Assembly: GCA_937941745.1 (NCBI GenBank)
Contig: CALDGV010000175.1
Coordinates: 1-5,074, forward strand
Direction: 5' to 3'
DNA: 5,074 nt
DNA from: an uncultured Prosthecobacter sp.
Lineage (GTDB): Bacteria > Verrucomicrobiota > Verrucomicrobiia > Verrucomicrobiales > Verrucomicrobiaceae
Made by a program: the position numbers and the translations under genes. Below the pieces are notes generated by a model. The model did not search any database and had not been told where the DNA came from. It saw only the letters and a program-made list of their open reading frames with translations. This document shows, piece after piece, positions 1 to 5,074 of the stretch (its first letter is position 1; the number at the start of each line of letters is the position of its first letter).

Positions 1-53
1 ACGAAGAGGAAAAGCCCGACGAGCATTTCGGTTTTTTTGTCGCTGTCGATCAT
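1..53 (-). CDS. mlaD: MlaD-like MCE-domain lipid-binding protein, N-terminal fragment
   Basis: Only the first 17 codons are inside the window; the gene continues past the left edge. The visible peptide is MIDSDKKTEMLVGLFLF: a short charged start followed by the beginning of a hydrophobic segment. This matches how MCE-domain proteins of the MlaD type begin (a few charged residues, then an E-x-x-VGLF membrane anchor). In the family, MlaD is a periplasmic hexameric ring anchored in the inner membrane that passes phospholipid to or from the MlaFE transporter. The start lies 31 bp after the mlaF stop on the same strand, so it is very likely in the same transcript. The leader before the ATG (CCATCCCTTCCC) has no Shine-Dalgarno sequence. 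The identification rests on a short stretch plus the mlaE-mlaF context; the MCE domain itself is not visible. Confidence 0.75.
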   Translation of the reverse strand, partial: MIDSDKKTEMLVGLFLF

Positions 54-84
54 GGGAAGGGATGGTGTGGGGTGAAACGTGGGT

Positions 85-870
85 TTAACAGATCACGTCG
101 GAACGGCCGTTGATGAAATCCTGCACGATGGGGTCTGGTGAGGCACGCAGCTCGTCCGGCGTGCCGAGAAAGTGCATTTTGCCGCGGTAGAGCATGGCCA
201 CGCGGTTGGCGATCTTGAAAATGCTGCGCATGTCATGGGTGACGATGATGGAAGTCACGCCGTAGCGCTTCTGCATGCGCAGAATCATCTGGTCGATGAT
301 GTCGGAGCCGATGGGATCGAGGCCTGAGTTCGGCTCGTCGTAGAGGATGCACTCGCTGCGGCAGATGATGGCACGGGCGATGCCGGTGCGCTTGCGCATG
401 CCGCCGGAGAGTGCCGGGGGGTATTTTTCCAGATGCTCGGCGAGATCGACGGCCTCCAGCGCTTCCAGCACGCGGCGTTTGACCTCCGCCTTGTCGCGCA
501 CGCCGCTTTCGATTAGCGGGAAGGCCACGTTTTCTTCCACGGTCATGCGGTCAAACAGCGCGGCTCCCTGGAAGAGCATGCTGACCTTCTGGCGGATCGG
601 GGCCATCTCGCGCTCCTTGAGCTTGTTGACGTGCATGCCTGCCACGAAGACATCGCCACTGTCCGGGCGGATGAGGCCGATGATGTGCTTCATCGTCACC
701 GTCTTGCCCTCGCCGCTGGGGCCGATGATGCAGAGCGTCTCGCCATGCTTCAGCGTGAGGTCGATGCCGCTGAGAATCTCCTGCTTGCCGAAGCTCTTGT
801 GAATGCCCCTCAGCTCGATGAAGACATCGGCGTCGCTGCTGGGTGCGGGGCTGGGTGCGGGTGCGGCCAT
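85..870 (-). CDS. mlaF: MlaF-like ABC transporter ATPase (phospholipid transport)
   Basis: This 261-residue protein is a complete ABC ATPase that powers the MlaE permease at the cytoplasmic face of the inner membrane. Motifs in order are Walker A GPSGEGKT (50-57), Q-loop Q101, signature LSGGMRKR (154-161), Walker B ILYDE (175-179) running into DEPNSGLDPI (178-187), and switch histidine H212. The LSGGM and GLDPI wording is typical of the MlaF/Ttg2A/Mkl group rather than of amino-acid or peptide importers. I chose the ATG at 870 because it sits 2 bp after the mlaE stop (TGATCATG), which suggests translational coupling. The open frame extends further upstream to 1122, but that part overlaps mlaE antiparallel to nothing useful and is a frame shadow. 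Residues 1-15 (Ala/Pro/Ser-rich) precede the conserved fold and could be a short extension. The usual Thr of DEPTSGLDP is Asn181. The family assignment is firm; the lipid substrate is inferred from the family. Confidence 0.93.
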   Translation of the reverse strand: MAAPAPSPAPSSDADVFIELRGIHKSFGKQEILSGIDLTLKHGETLCIIGPSGEGKTVTMKHIIGLIRPDSGDVFVAGMHVNKLKEREMAPIRQKVSMLFQGAALFDRMTVEENVAFPLIESGVRDKAEVKRRVLEALEAVDLAEHLEKYPPALSGGMRKRTGIARAIICRSECILYDEPNSGLDPIGSDIIDQMILRMQKRYGVTSIIVTHDMRSIFKIANRVAMLYRGKMHFLGTPDELRASPDPIVQDFINGRSDVIC

Positions 871-872
871 GA

Positions 873-1673
873 TCAGACGGTGCCGATGGGGAAGACGTAG
901 TTCAGCAGGATGGAGAGGAAGAAATTCACGATCAGCAGCACCAGCGAGGAGATGACCACCGCGTTCGTGGTGCCCAGGCCAACTCCCACCGCGCCATTCT
1001 CCGCCGCCAGGCCCTGGTGGCAGGAGATCAGCGTGATGATCATGCCAAAGACGAAGCCTTTGATCATGCCGATGCTCAGGTCTTCCATGTTCGTGTGGTC
1101 GATCATGTGCGTGAGATACCACGCGGAGGGCATGTCGTAGCCGAAGCTCGTCACCATGTAGGAGGCGATCAGGCCGAAGGAGATGCTCTCCGCCACGAGG
1201 AAGGGCATGGAGATCATCATCGCCAGGAAGCGTGGCAGCACGAGGTAATCGACCGGATGCACTCCCATGACGCGCAGCGCATCGACCTGCTCGGTGACTT
1301 TCATGGTGCCGATGTCTGCGGCCATCGCCGCGCCGACGCGGCCAGCGACCATGAGTCCCGCCAGCACCGGCCCGAGCTCACGGCAAAGCGCCACGGAGAC
1401 CACCGCGCCCACCGTCGTCTCAAAACCGAACTCCTTGAATTTCGCGTAGCTTTGAAAGGTGAACACCGCGCCCGTGAAGGCCCCGGTCACGATCACCACG
1501 CCTTGGGAGCCGTAGCCGATGGCTACAATCTGCTGCGCCACCAGCTTCAGCCGCCACACCCCGGAACGCAGCGCGATCATGAGTTCGCCCGCCAGCGCGG
1601 CAAGCTGGCCGAGGTAGCTCAAAAAGTGAAAAAATACGCGCCCTGGGAGGGTCAGCAATCCATTGGCATCCAT
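873..1673 (-). CDS. mlaE: MlaE-like ABC transporter permease (phospholipid transport)
   Basis: This 266-residue integral membrane protein is the permease of the Mla-type lipid ABC transporter. The diagnostic MlaE-family (DUF140) core is present: RELGPVL (98-104), AGRVGA (110-115) and GTMKVTEQVDALRVM (122-136), followed by a P-x-D-YLVLPR segment ending near residue 148. Hydrophobic stretches at about 51-73, 88-110, 146-170, 203-220 and 235-262 are consistent with the family's five to six membrane segments. The length matches typical MlaE (about 260 residues). The ATG at 1673 is fixed by an in-frame TGA four codons upstream (1685-1683). MlaF follows after 2 bp and mlaD after that, so the three act as one complex. 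The order E-F-D differs from the F-E-D order of E. coli. There is only a weak purine tract (GGGCGGCG) before the start. A 15 bp palindrome lies 7 bp upstream. Confidence 0.95.
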   Translation of the reverse strand: MDANGLLTLPGRVFFHFLSYLGQLAALAGELMIALRSGVWRLKLVAQQIVAIGYGSQGVVIVTGAFTGAVFTFQSYAKFKEFGFETTVGAVVSVALCRELGPVLAGLMVAGRVGAAMAADIGTMKVTEQVDALRVMGVHPVDYLVLPRFLAMMISMPFLVAESISFGLIASYMVTSFGYDMPSAWYLTHMIDHTNMEDLSIGMIKGFVFGMIITLISCHQGLAAENGAVGVGLGTTNAVVISSLVLLIVNFFLSILLNYVFPIGTV

Positions 1674-1680
1674 CGCCGCC

Positions 1681-1695
1681 CATCATGGCATGATG
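1681..1695. promoter_or_regulatory. 15 bp palindrome upstream of mlaE, possible operator
   Basis: CATCATGGCATGATG is a perfect inverted repeat with 7 bp arms (1681-1687 and 1689-1695) around a single central base. It ends 7 bp before the mlaE start codon, inside the 86 bp gap between actP and mlaE. Its position and symmetry would suit a dimeric repressor site or a small element affecting initiation. It could equally be chance, and no known operator consensus is recognised. Confidence 0.25.
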
Positions 1696-1759
1696 TGGCG
1701 TGAAGGCAAATCACCATGCCGGCACCTGAATATTGGCTTTCCCATCCTTTTCCGCGATC

Positions 1760-3328
1760 TCAATGCGCCGTGGCCTTCTCAGAGCCGAGGCCGGTGTGGG
1801 CACGGACGGTGAGTTCGGCGAATTTGGCCTCGGCCTCGGGATCACGAGGCGTGAGGAGGGTGCCGAGCCAAGCAGCGAGGAAACCGATGGGAATGCTGAC
1901 GATGCCAGGATTGCTCAGCGGGAAAGGGGCGTCTTTGCCATAAATGCCGCTGGGACTGAGCAGGATGAGCACGATGGACGCCACCAATCCGACAGCCAGA
2001 CCAGCGACGGCTCCAGAAGTGTTGAAGCGCTTCCAGAACACGCTCAGCACAATGACCGGCAGGTTCGCGGACGCGGCGACGGAGAAGGCGAGGCCGACGA
2101 GGAAGGCGGCGTTCACGGTCGGCCCCAAATAAATGGCGAACGCGATGCTGGCGGCCCCGACGCAGAAGGCGGTGATGCGCGCGACGCGGATTTCCTGGCC
2201 CGGACGGTTTTCTTTGCCGTGATGGATGACGTTTGAGTAAAAATCATGAGCGAAGCTGGCGCTGGCGCTCATCGTGAGGCCGGCGACGACCGCCAGGATG
2301 GTGGCGAAGGCCACGGCGCTGATGAAGGCGAAGAACAACTCGCCACCGAGCACCTGGGCTAGAACGGGTGCGACCATGTTGACGTCGAGTTTGCCGGCGG
2401 TGGTCAGGGTCGCTTTGTCGATGATCGTCGCCGCGCCGAACCCGAACAGCGTCGTCATGATGTAAAACAGCCCGATGATAGCCATGGCCCACACGACGCT
2501 GGAGCGGGCGGTTTTGGCGTCCGGCACGGTGTAAAAGCGCACGAGGATGTGCGGCAGGCCCGCCGTGCCAAGCACAAGGCCGAGGCACAGCGAGATAAGG
2601 TCAATCGGCCCCCATGGCCCCGCGACCGCGACGCCGAACTTCAGGCCCGGCTCCATGAGGTTCTTCGGCTCTGCGCTGCCACCATAATCGGCGTGGGCCA
2701 CGGCATCGAAGAACTTGGTGAAGCTGAAGTCGTGGAACTGGAGAACGAGATAGCTGAGCAGAAGCGCGCCGACCATGAGCAGCAGCGCCTTGATGATCTG
2801 CACCCAGGTCGTGGCGAGCATGCCTCCGAAGACGACATAGACGAGCATCAGCACGCCCACGCCGATGACCGCTGGCTCGAAGTCGATGCCAATGAGCTGC
2901 TTGATGATCGCGCCCGCGCCGACCATCTGCGCAATCATGTAGAAGGTGGAGACCACCAGTGTGCTGAGGGACGCGAGTGCGCGCACAGGCCGTGGTTTGA
3001 GGCGATACGCGAGCAAGTCTGCCATCGTGTATTTCCCGGCGTTGCGCAGGGGCTCGGCGACGATGAGCAGCACAGTGATGTAGGCGACGAGGAAGCCCAC
3101 GGAATACATGAAGCCGTCATAGCCGGCCACATAGATCATGCCGGAGATGCCCAGGAAACTGGCGGCACTCATGTAGTCACCGGCGACGGCGAGACCGTTC
3201 TGCCAGCCGGTGATGCTGCGCCCGGCGGCGAAGTAGGCGCTGGCGCCCGTGTTTTTCTTCGCGGCCCAGAAGGTGATGAGCAGAGTGAGGCCGACGAAGG
3301 CCAGGAACATGATGAGAGGAGCGGACAT
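1760..3328 (-). CDS. actP: ActP-like sodium:solute (acetate) symporter
   Basis: This 522-residue inner-membrane protein belongs to the sodium:solute symporter (SSS) family and closely resembles E. coli acetate permease ActP (YjcG). Conserved segments in order are NGLAVAGDYMSAASFLGISG (44-63), RNAGKYTMADLLAYRL (95-110), AQMVGAG (133-139), GGMLATTWVQIIKA (168-181), GTAGLPHILVRFYTV (254-268) and FISAVAFATILAVVAGLT (335-352), the last in a region rich in the Ser/Thr used for sodium binding in SSS proteins. The C-terminus (HTGLGSEKATAH) also matches the E. coli ending in style. Some 12-13 membrane segments are expected. The start at 3328 begins just before the first membrane helix, so the N-terminal signal-like extension of E. 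coli ActP is missing; family members with this short start are plausible. The gene lies 48 bp downstream of the DUF485 gene, the usual partner. Its leader (CATTTCCCTCCC) lacks a Shine-Dalgarno. Acetate as substrate is inferred; other short monocarboxylates are possible. Confidence 0.93.
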   Translation of the reverse strand: MSAPLIMFLAFVGLTLLITFWAAKKNTGASAYFAAGRSITGWQNGLAVAGDYMSAASFLGISGMIYVAGYDGFMYSVGFLVAYITVLLIVAEPLRNAGKYTMADLLAYRLKPRPVRALASLSTLVVSTFYMIAQMVGAGAIIKQLIGIDFEPAVIGVGVLMLVYVVFGGMLATTWVQIIKALLLMVGALLLSYLVLQFHDFSFTKFFDAVAHADYGGSAEPKNLMEPGLKFGVAVAGPWGPIDLISLCLGLVLGTAGLPHILVRFYTVPDAKTARSSVVWAMAIIGLFYIMTTLFGFGAATIIDKATLTTAGKLDVNMVAPVLAQVLGGELFFAFISAVAFATILAVVAGLTMSASASFAHDFYSNVIHHGKENRPGQEIRVARITAFCVGAASIAFAIYLGPTVNAAFLVGLAFSVAASANLPVIVLSVFWKRFNTSGAVAGLAVGLVASIVLILLSPSGIYGKDAPFPLSNPGIVSIPIGFLAAWLGTLLTPRDPEAEAKFAELTVRAHTGLGSEKATAH

Positions 3329-3376
3329 GGGAGGGAAATGACGAAGGCAGAATGACGGAAGCCGAGTGGGGAGGGA

Positions 3377-3685
3377 TCAGCCCTGGCCGTGAATGACGGC
3401 GGCGGCGGCTTTGTCCCATTGGGTGGCGACGCGCACATAGAGGAAGGCCATGACCCAGGCCATGATGAACTGTGACAATGCGAAGACGTAGGCCACGTTG
3501 ACCTCGCCCCAGACCTTCGTTTTCATCATTTCCGGGAAGTAGCCCACGAGCACCGGCAAGGCGAGATAGTACAGCATGCCGAACACAAAAGCGGGAACGA
3601 TGAACGCCTTCTTTTTCGCCAGCAGCGCGCGAAATTCCGGCTTCGCCTCCAGTTGTTCCCAGTTCACAGATGATTTTTCGCTCAT
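3377..3685 (-). CDS. yjcH: DUF485 small inner-membrane protein, symporter partner
   Basis: This 102-residue protein is of the DUF485 (YjcH) type, whose E. coli member is about the same length and is encoded between acs and actP. An N-terminal cytoplasmic stretch with W9 and a PEF-x-x-L-x-x-KKK segment (16-26) is followed by two membrane helices at about 27-49 and 63-85, with a short polar loop between, and a tail containing ATQWD (87-91). This layout is the DUF485 hallmark. I chose the ATG at 3685 because the family's conserved region begins with residue 8 onward. The frame stays open to an ATG at 3760, but those 25 extra residues (Pro, Lys and Arg rich) do not fit the family. It is the first gene of the operon and precedes actP by 48 bp. 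The molecular role of DUF485 is not established; co-occurrence with the symporter suggests an accessory or stability role. Confidence 0.92.
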   Translation of the reverse strand: MSEKSSVNWEQLEAKPEFRALLAKKKAFIVPAFVFGMLYYLALPVLVGYFPEMMKTKVWGEVNVAYVFALSQFIMAWVMAFLYVRVATQWDKAAAAVIHGQG

Positions 3686-3695
3686 AGAGGACGCG

Positions 3696-3724
3696 AGGTT
3701 AGGGACTGCCCTTCTCTTTGGCAA
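3696..3724 (-). promoter_or_regulatory. Weak sigma-70-like promoter candidate for yjcH-actP
   Basis: On the minus strand, TTGCCA (3724-3719, five of six matches to TTGACA) is followed after 17 bp by TAACCT (3701-3696, three of six to TATAAT). The element ends 10 bp before the yjcH ATG, which would give a very short leader. The spacing is right but the -10 is poor, so this is only a candidate. No other better pair was seen in the divergent region. Confidence 0.18.
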
Positions 3725-3753
3725 GCACGGTGTCTCCGGGAGCGGTTTTTTCC

Positions 3754-3782
3754 TCGACATTCCTCACCCGCGTTGATGAAAT
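3754..3782 (+). promoter_or_regulatory. Sigma-70-like promoter candidate for the amidase gene
   Basis: On the plus strand, TCGACA (3754-3759, five of six to TTGACA) is followed after 17 bp by TGAAAT (3777-3782, four of six to TATAAT). A start about 7 bp further on would leave a leader of roughly 27 nt before the amidase ATG. The second -10 base, normally A, is G, which weakens the call. The two candidate promoters in this 130 bp divergent region do not overlap. Confidence 0.25.
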
Positions 3783-3815
3783 GCCGCGTCCGCTCAATTC
3801 AACCACCACCGCATC

Positions 3816-4610
3816 ATGGGATTCGAAAACGTTGGCAAAGTCTGGACCCCGCAGGGTCTTCAGGAACTTCTCGGCACGCTTACCAAGCCGGATTGGTGTG
3901 ATTCCATCACGCTGCATCACACCGCCGCACCCTCGCTGGCACAGCGACCGGACGGCTTCAACGCCCAGCACATCAAAAACATCCAGAGTTACTACCAAAA
4001 CCAACTCGGCTGGTCTTCTGGACCGCATTTGTTCGTGGATGACGACCAGCTCTGGGGCATGTGCGATTTCCGCCGCAAAGGCATCCACGCCGTCAGCTTC
4101 AACAAACGCTCCATCGGCATCGAAGTGCTTGGGGACTACGACTGCGAAAGCGCTAAGAGCGGACGTGGCCTCGATTGCTGGAAGACCGCCGCTGCTGCCA
4201 CGAAGGTGCTGCTCGTCTGGCTGGGACTCCCGGCCAACGCCAAGACCGTGCTGTTCCATCGGGACGACCCCAAGACCTCGAAGACCTGCCCGGGCAGGAA
4301 GGTGGAAAAAGACTGGGTGCTCGACCTCATCGCCAAAGCTGATGCTGCAGCGAATGATACCGCGCATGCGAAGCCGTCGCTCGATGTGACGCTGAAAAGC
4401 ACCGAGTGGCGCTTCGTCGGCGAGCGCTGGTGCATCCCGGTGCGGGTGTATCTGCTCAAAAGAGGCGTGGCCGATGCGGAGATCGCCGCCAAGCTCAAGA
4501 AAACCACCACCGGCTTCCACTTTGACGACGAACTGCTCGAAGGTGCGTTCTACGACAAGGACAGCTCAATGACCTGGGCGCCCGCGCGCGAGCTGATCGA
4601 CTTGGTTTGA
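3816..4610 (+). CDS. Zinc N-acetylmuramoyl-L-alanine amidase (amidase_2/PGRP fold) with extra C-terminal domain
   Basis: This 264-residue protein is an amidase of the T7 lysozyme/AmpD/PGRP family, which cuts the bond between muramic acid and L-alanine in peptidoglycan. The catalytic domain spans about 28-175. Zinc ligands are H34 (in TLHHTA), H148 and C158. K156 precedes C158 in the H148-x7-K-x-C arrangement, with the same spacing as H154/K162/D164 in AmpD. E103 in SIGIEVLGDYD corresponds to the catalytic Glu of AmpD. The position held by the T7 lysozyme active-site Tyr (GYHF) is Pro70 in SGPHLFV. Residues 176-188 look like a linker, and 189-264 form a Trp-containing C-terminal region that I do not recognise. 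No signal peptide is visible, so it is cytoplasmic, exported by a non-standard route, or released by lysis. The ATG at 3816 is the only usable start: the frame closes at TGA 3777 with no GTG or TTG between. The gene diverges from yjcH. Peptidoglycan recycling, a lysin from a decayed prophage, or a secreted effector are all possible; no phage genes are nearby. Confidence 0.88.
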   Translation: MGFENVGKVWTPQGLQELLGTLTKPDWCDSITLHHTAAPSLAQRPDGFNAQHIKNIQSYYQNQLGWSSGPHLFVDDDQLWGMCDFRRKGIHAVSFNKRSIGIEVLGDYDCESAKSGRGLDCWKTAAAATKVLLVWLGLPANAKTVLFHRDDPKTSKTCPGRKVEKDWVLDLIAKADAAANDTAHAKPSLDVTLKSTEWRFVGERWCIPVRVYLLKRGVADAEIAAKLKKTTTGFHFDDELLEGAFYDKDSSMTWAPARELIDLV

Positions 4611-4619
4611 GGCTGCGGC

Positions 4620-5074
4620 TCACTCAAACGCGCTCGTCACCGGCTTGCCGTCGAATTCGGCGGGCAGCGGCACATCCAGCAGCCACAAGGCTGTGGCGGC
4701 GGTGTCGTAAGTCGTCACGGGTTCGGTGATGGTGAAGTTTTTCTTCACGCCTTTGCCCCAGGCCACCCAGGGAATGATCATGTCATCAGGCGTGTTGAGA
4801 CCGTGGGTCTTGTCGTGACCGCCGTGGTCGGCGCTGACGATGATAACGCTGGAATCGGCAATGCCTGCGTCCTTGATGGCCTGCCAGACCTGCCACAGCG
4901 CCTGGTCGGTCACTTTAAGCGCCTCTTTTTGCTGCGGCGAACCCCAGCCGTCCTTGTGCCCGGCGGTGTCTGGGTCGGGAAAGTGGATGAAGCAGAGCCG
5001 TGGCTTGTGCTCCTTGATCCACGGTGCGGCCTGCTTCGCTACCATCTGGGAGGGCTTTTTGTCCTTCTCGATCT
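4620..5074 (-). CDS. Alkaline-phosphatase-superfamily phosphodiesterase / nucleotide pyrophosphatase, C-terminal part
   Basis: The last 150 residues of a protein whose N-terminus, including the nucleophile Thr/Ser and first metal ligand, lies beyond the right edge. The visible part carries two metal-binding motifs of the type I phosphodiesterase/nucleotide pyrophosphatase group: HFPDPDTAGH (30-39 of the visible peptide), where D35 and H39 form the D-x3-H pair, and SADHGGHDKTHG (80-91), where D82 and H83 bind the second metal and H90 (or H86) is the likely remaining ligand. The segment after it (TPDDMIIPWVAWGKGV) is usual for bacterial members that act on phosphate esters or nucleotides, but the substrate cannot be told. 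Because the N-terminus is missing, presence of a signal peptide is unknown; relatives are often periplasmic. The gene is convergent with the amidase, 9 bp between stops. An internal ATG at 5045 is not the start, since the frame is open to the window edge. Confidence 0.85.
   Translation of the reverse strand, partial: IEKDKKPSQMVAKQAAPWIKEHKPRLCFIHFPDPDTAGHKDGWGSPQQKEALKVTDQALWQVWQAIKDAGIADSSVIIVSADHGGHDKTHGLNTPDDMIIPWVAWGKGVKKNFTITEPVTTYDTAATALWLLDVPLPAEFDGKPVTSAFE

Noticed and set aside
31..38. Seven-T run near the start of mlaD as a slippage or phase-variation site
   Set aside because: It encodes two ordinary Lys codons with the frame intact; seven bases is short for phase variation and nothing else supports it.
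871..1122. Upstream extension of the mlaF open frame to an ATG at 1122
   Set aside because: It would lie wholly inside the mlaE coding sequence on the same strand in another frame, and the peptide is His/Arg/Gly-rich low-complexity with no ABC homology; the ATG at 870 fits the family and the operon spacing.
1017..1703. Plus-strand open frame of 228 codons opposite mlaE
   Set aside because: The peptide is rich in His, Asp, Arg and Glu as expected from reading a GC-rich membrane-protein gene backwards, and mlaE on the other strand is unmistakable.
1711..1740. Possible terminator for actP around the TGCCGGCA palindrome (1717-1724)
   Set aside because: The 8 bp palindrome has no loop, flanking bases do not extend the stem, and no T-run follows on the minus strand.
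2549..3355. Plus-strand open frame of 268 codons opposite actP
   Set aside because: It is antisense to a clearly conserved symporter, and its composition (repeated Glu, His, Asp and Arg, no hydrophobic core) is that of a shadow frame.
3731..3752. Possible rho-independent terminator (CCGGGAGCGG followed by a T-run)
   Set aside because: The stem is only 3 bp, and no gene ends upstream on the plus strand for it to terminate.
3686..3760. 25-residue N-terminal extension of the DUF485 protein
   Set aside because: The extra residues are polar and Pro/Lys/Arg rich, do not fit the roughly 100-residue family, and would push the start into the region needed for a promoter.
3699..4520. Minus-strand open frame of 273 codons opposite the amidase
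   Set aside because: It is longer than the amidase frame, so I considered it seriously, but the plus-strand frame carries all zinc and catalytic residues with family spacing, while the minus frame has no recognisable motif.

Overview
This GC-rich window is gene-dense and holds seven protein-coding genes, two of them cut by the window edges. I see no rRNA, tRNA, CRISPR array, insertion sequence or phage integration signature. The gene content (Mla-type lipid transporter, ActP-type symporter with its DUF485 partner, a peptidoglycan amidase) points to a Gram-negative (diderm) heterotroph. The lack of Shine-Dalgarno sequences at all six visible starts, the codon use and the protein flavour would suit a Verrucomicrobiota-like or related PVC lineage. 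That placement is inference only; the window carries no phylogenetic marker.

Layout. Minus strand, read right to left in transcription order: a DUF485 membrane protein (yjcH-like, 3685-3377) is followed after 48 bp by an acetate permease-like sodium:solute symporter (actP-like, 3328-1760). After 86 bp come mlaE (1673-873), mlaF (870-85, 2 bp after mlaE) and the first codons of mlaD (53-1, running off the left edge). On the plus strand, a zinc N-acetylmuramoyl-L-alanine amidase (3816-4610) diverges from yjcH across a 130 bp intergenic region. At the right edge, a minus-strand alkaline-phosphatase-superfamily phosphodiesterase (5074-4620, N-terminus outside the window) converges on the amidase with only 9 bp between the stop codons.

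How the genes work together. The mlaE-mlaF-mlaD genes encode permease, ATPase and substrate-binding MCE subunit of an inner-membrane ABC system that moves phospholipid between inner and outer membranes. The yjcH-actP pair is the usual small-partner plus symporter arrangement for uptake of short carboxylates such as acetate; acs, which precedes it in E. coli, is not next to it here. The amidase and phosphodiesterase have no obvious pathway link to the rest, although amidase and Mla both act on the cell envelope.

The window looks mostly like ordinary core-type genome. The points worth a second look are the amidase (substitution at a conserved active-site position and an unrecognised C-terminal domain), the pyrimidine-rich or otherwise SD-less leaders, a 15 bp palindrome immediately before mlaE, and the E-F-D order of the mla genes. 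I found no convincing evidence of a previously undescribed multi-gene system.
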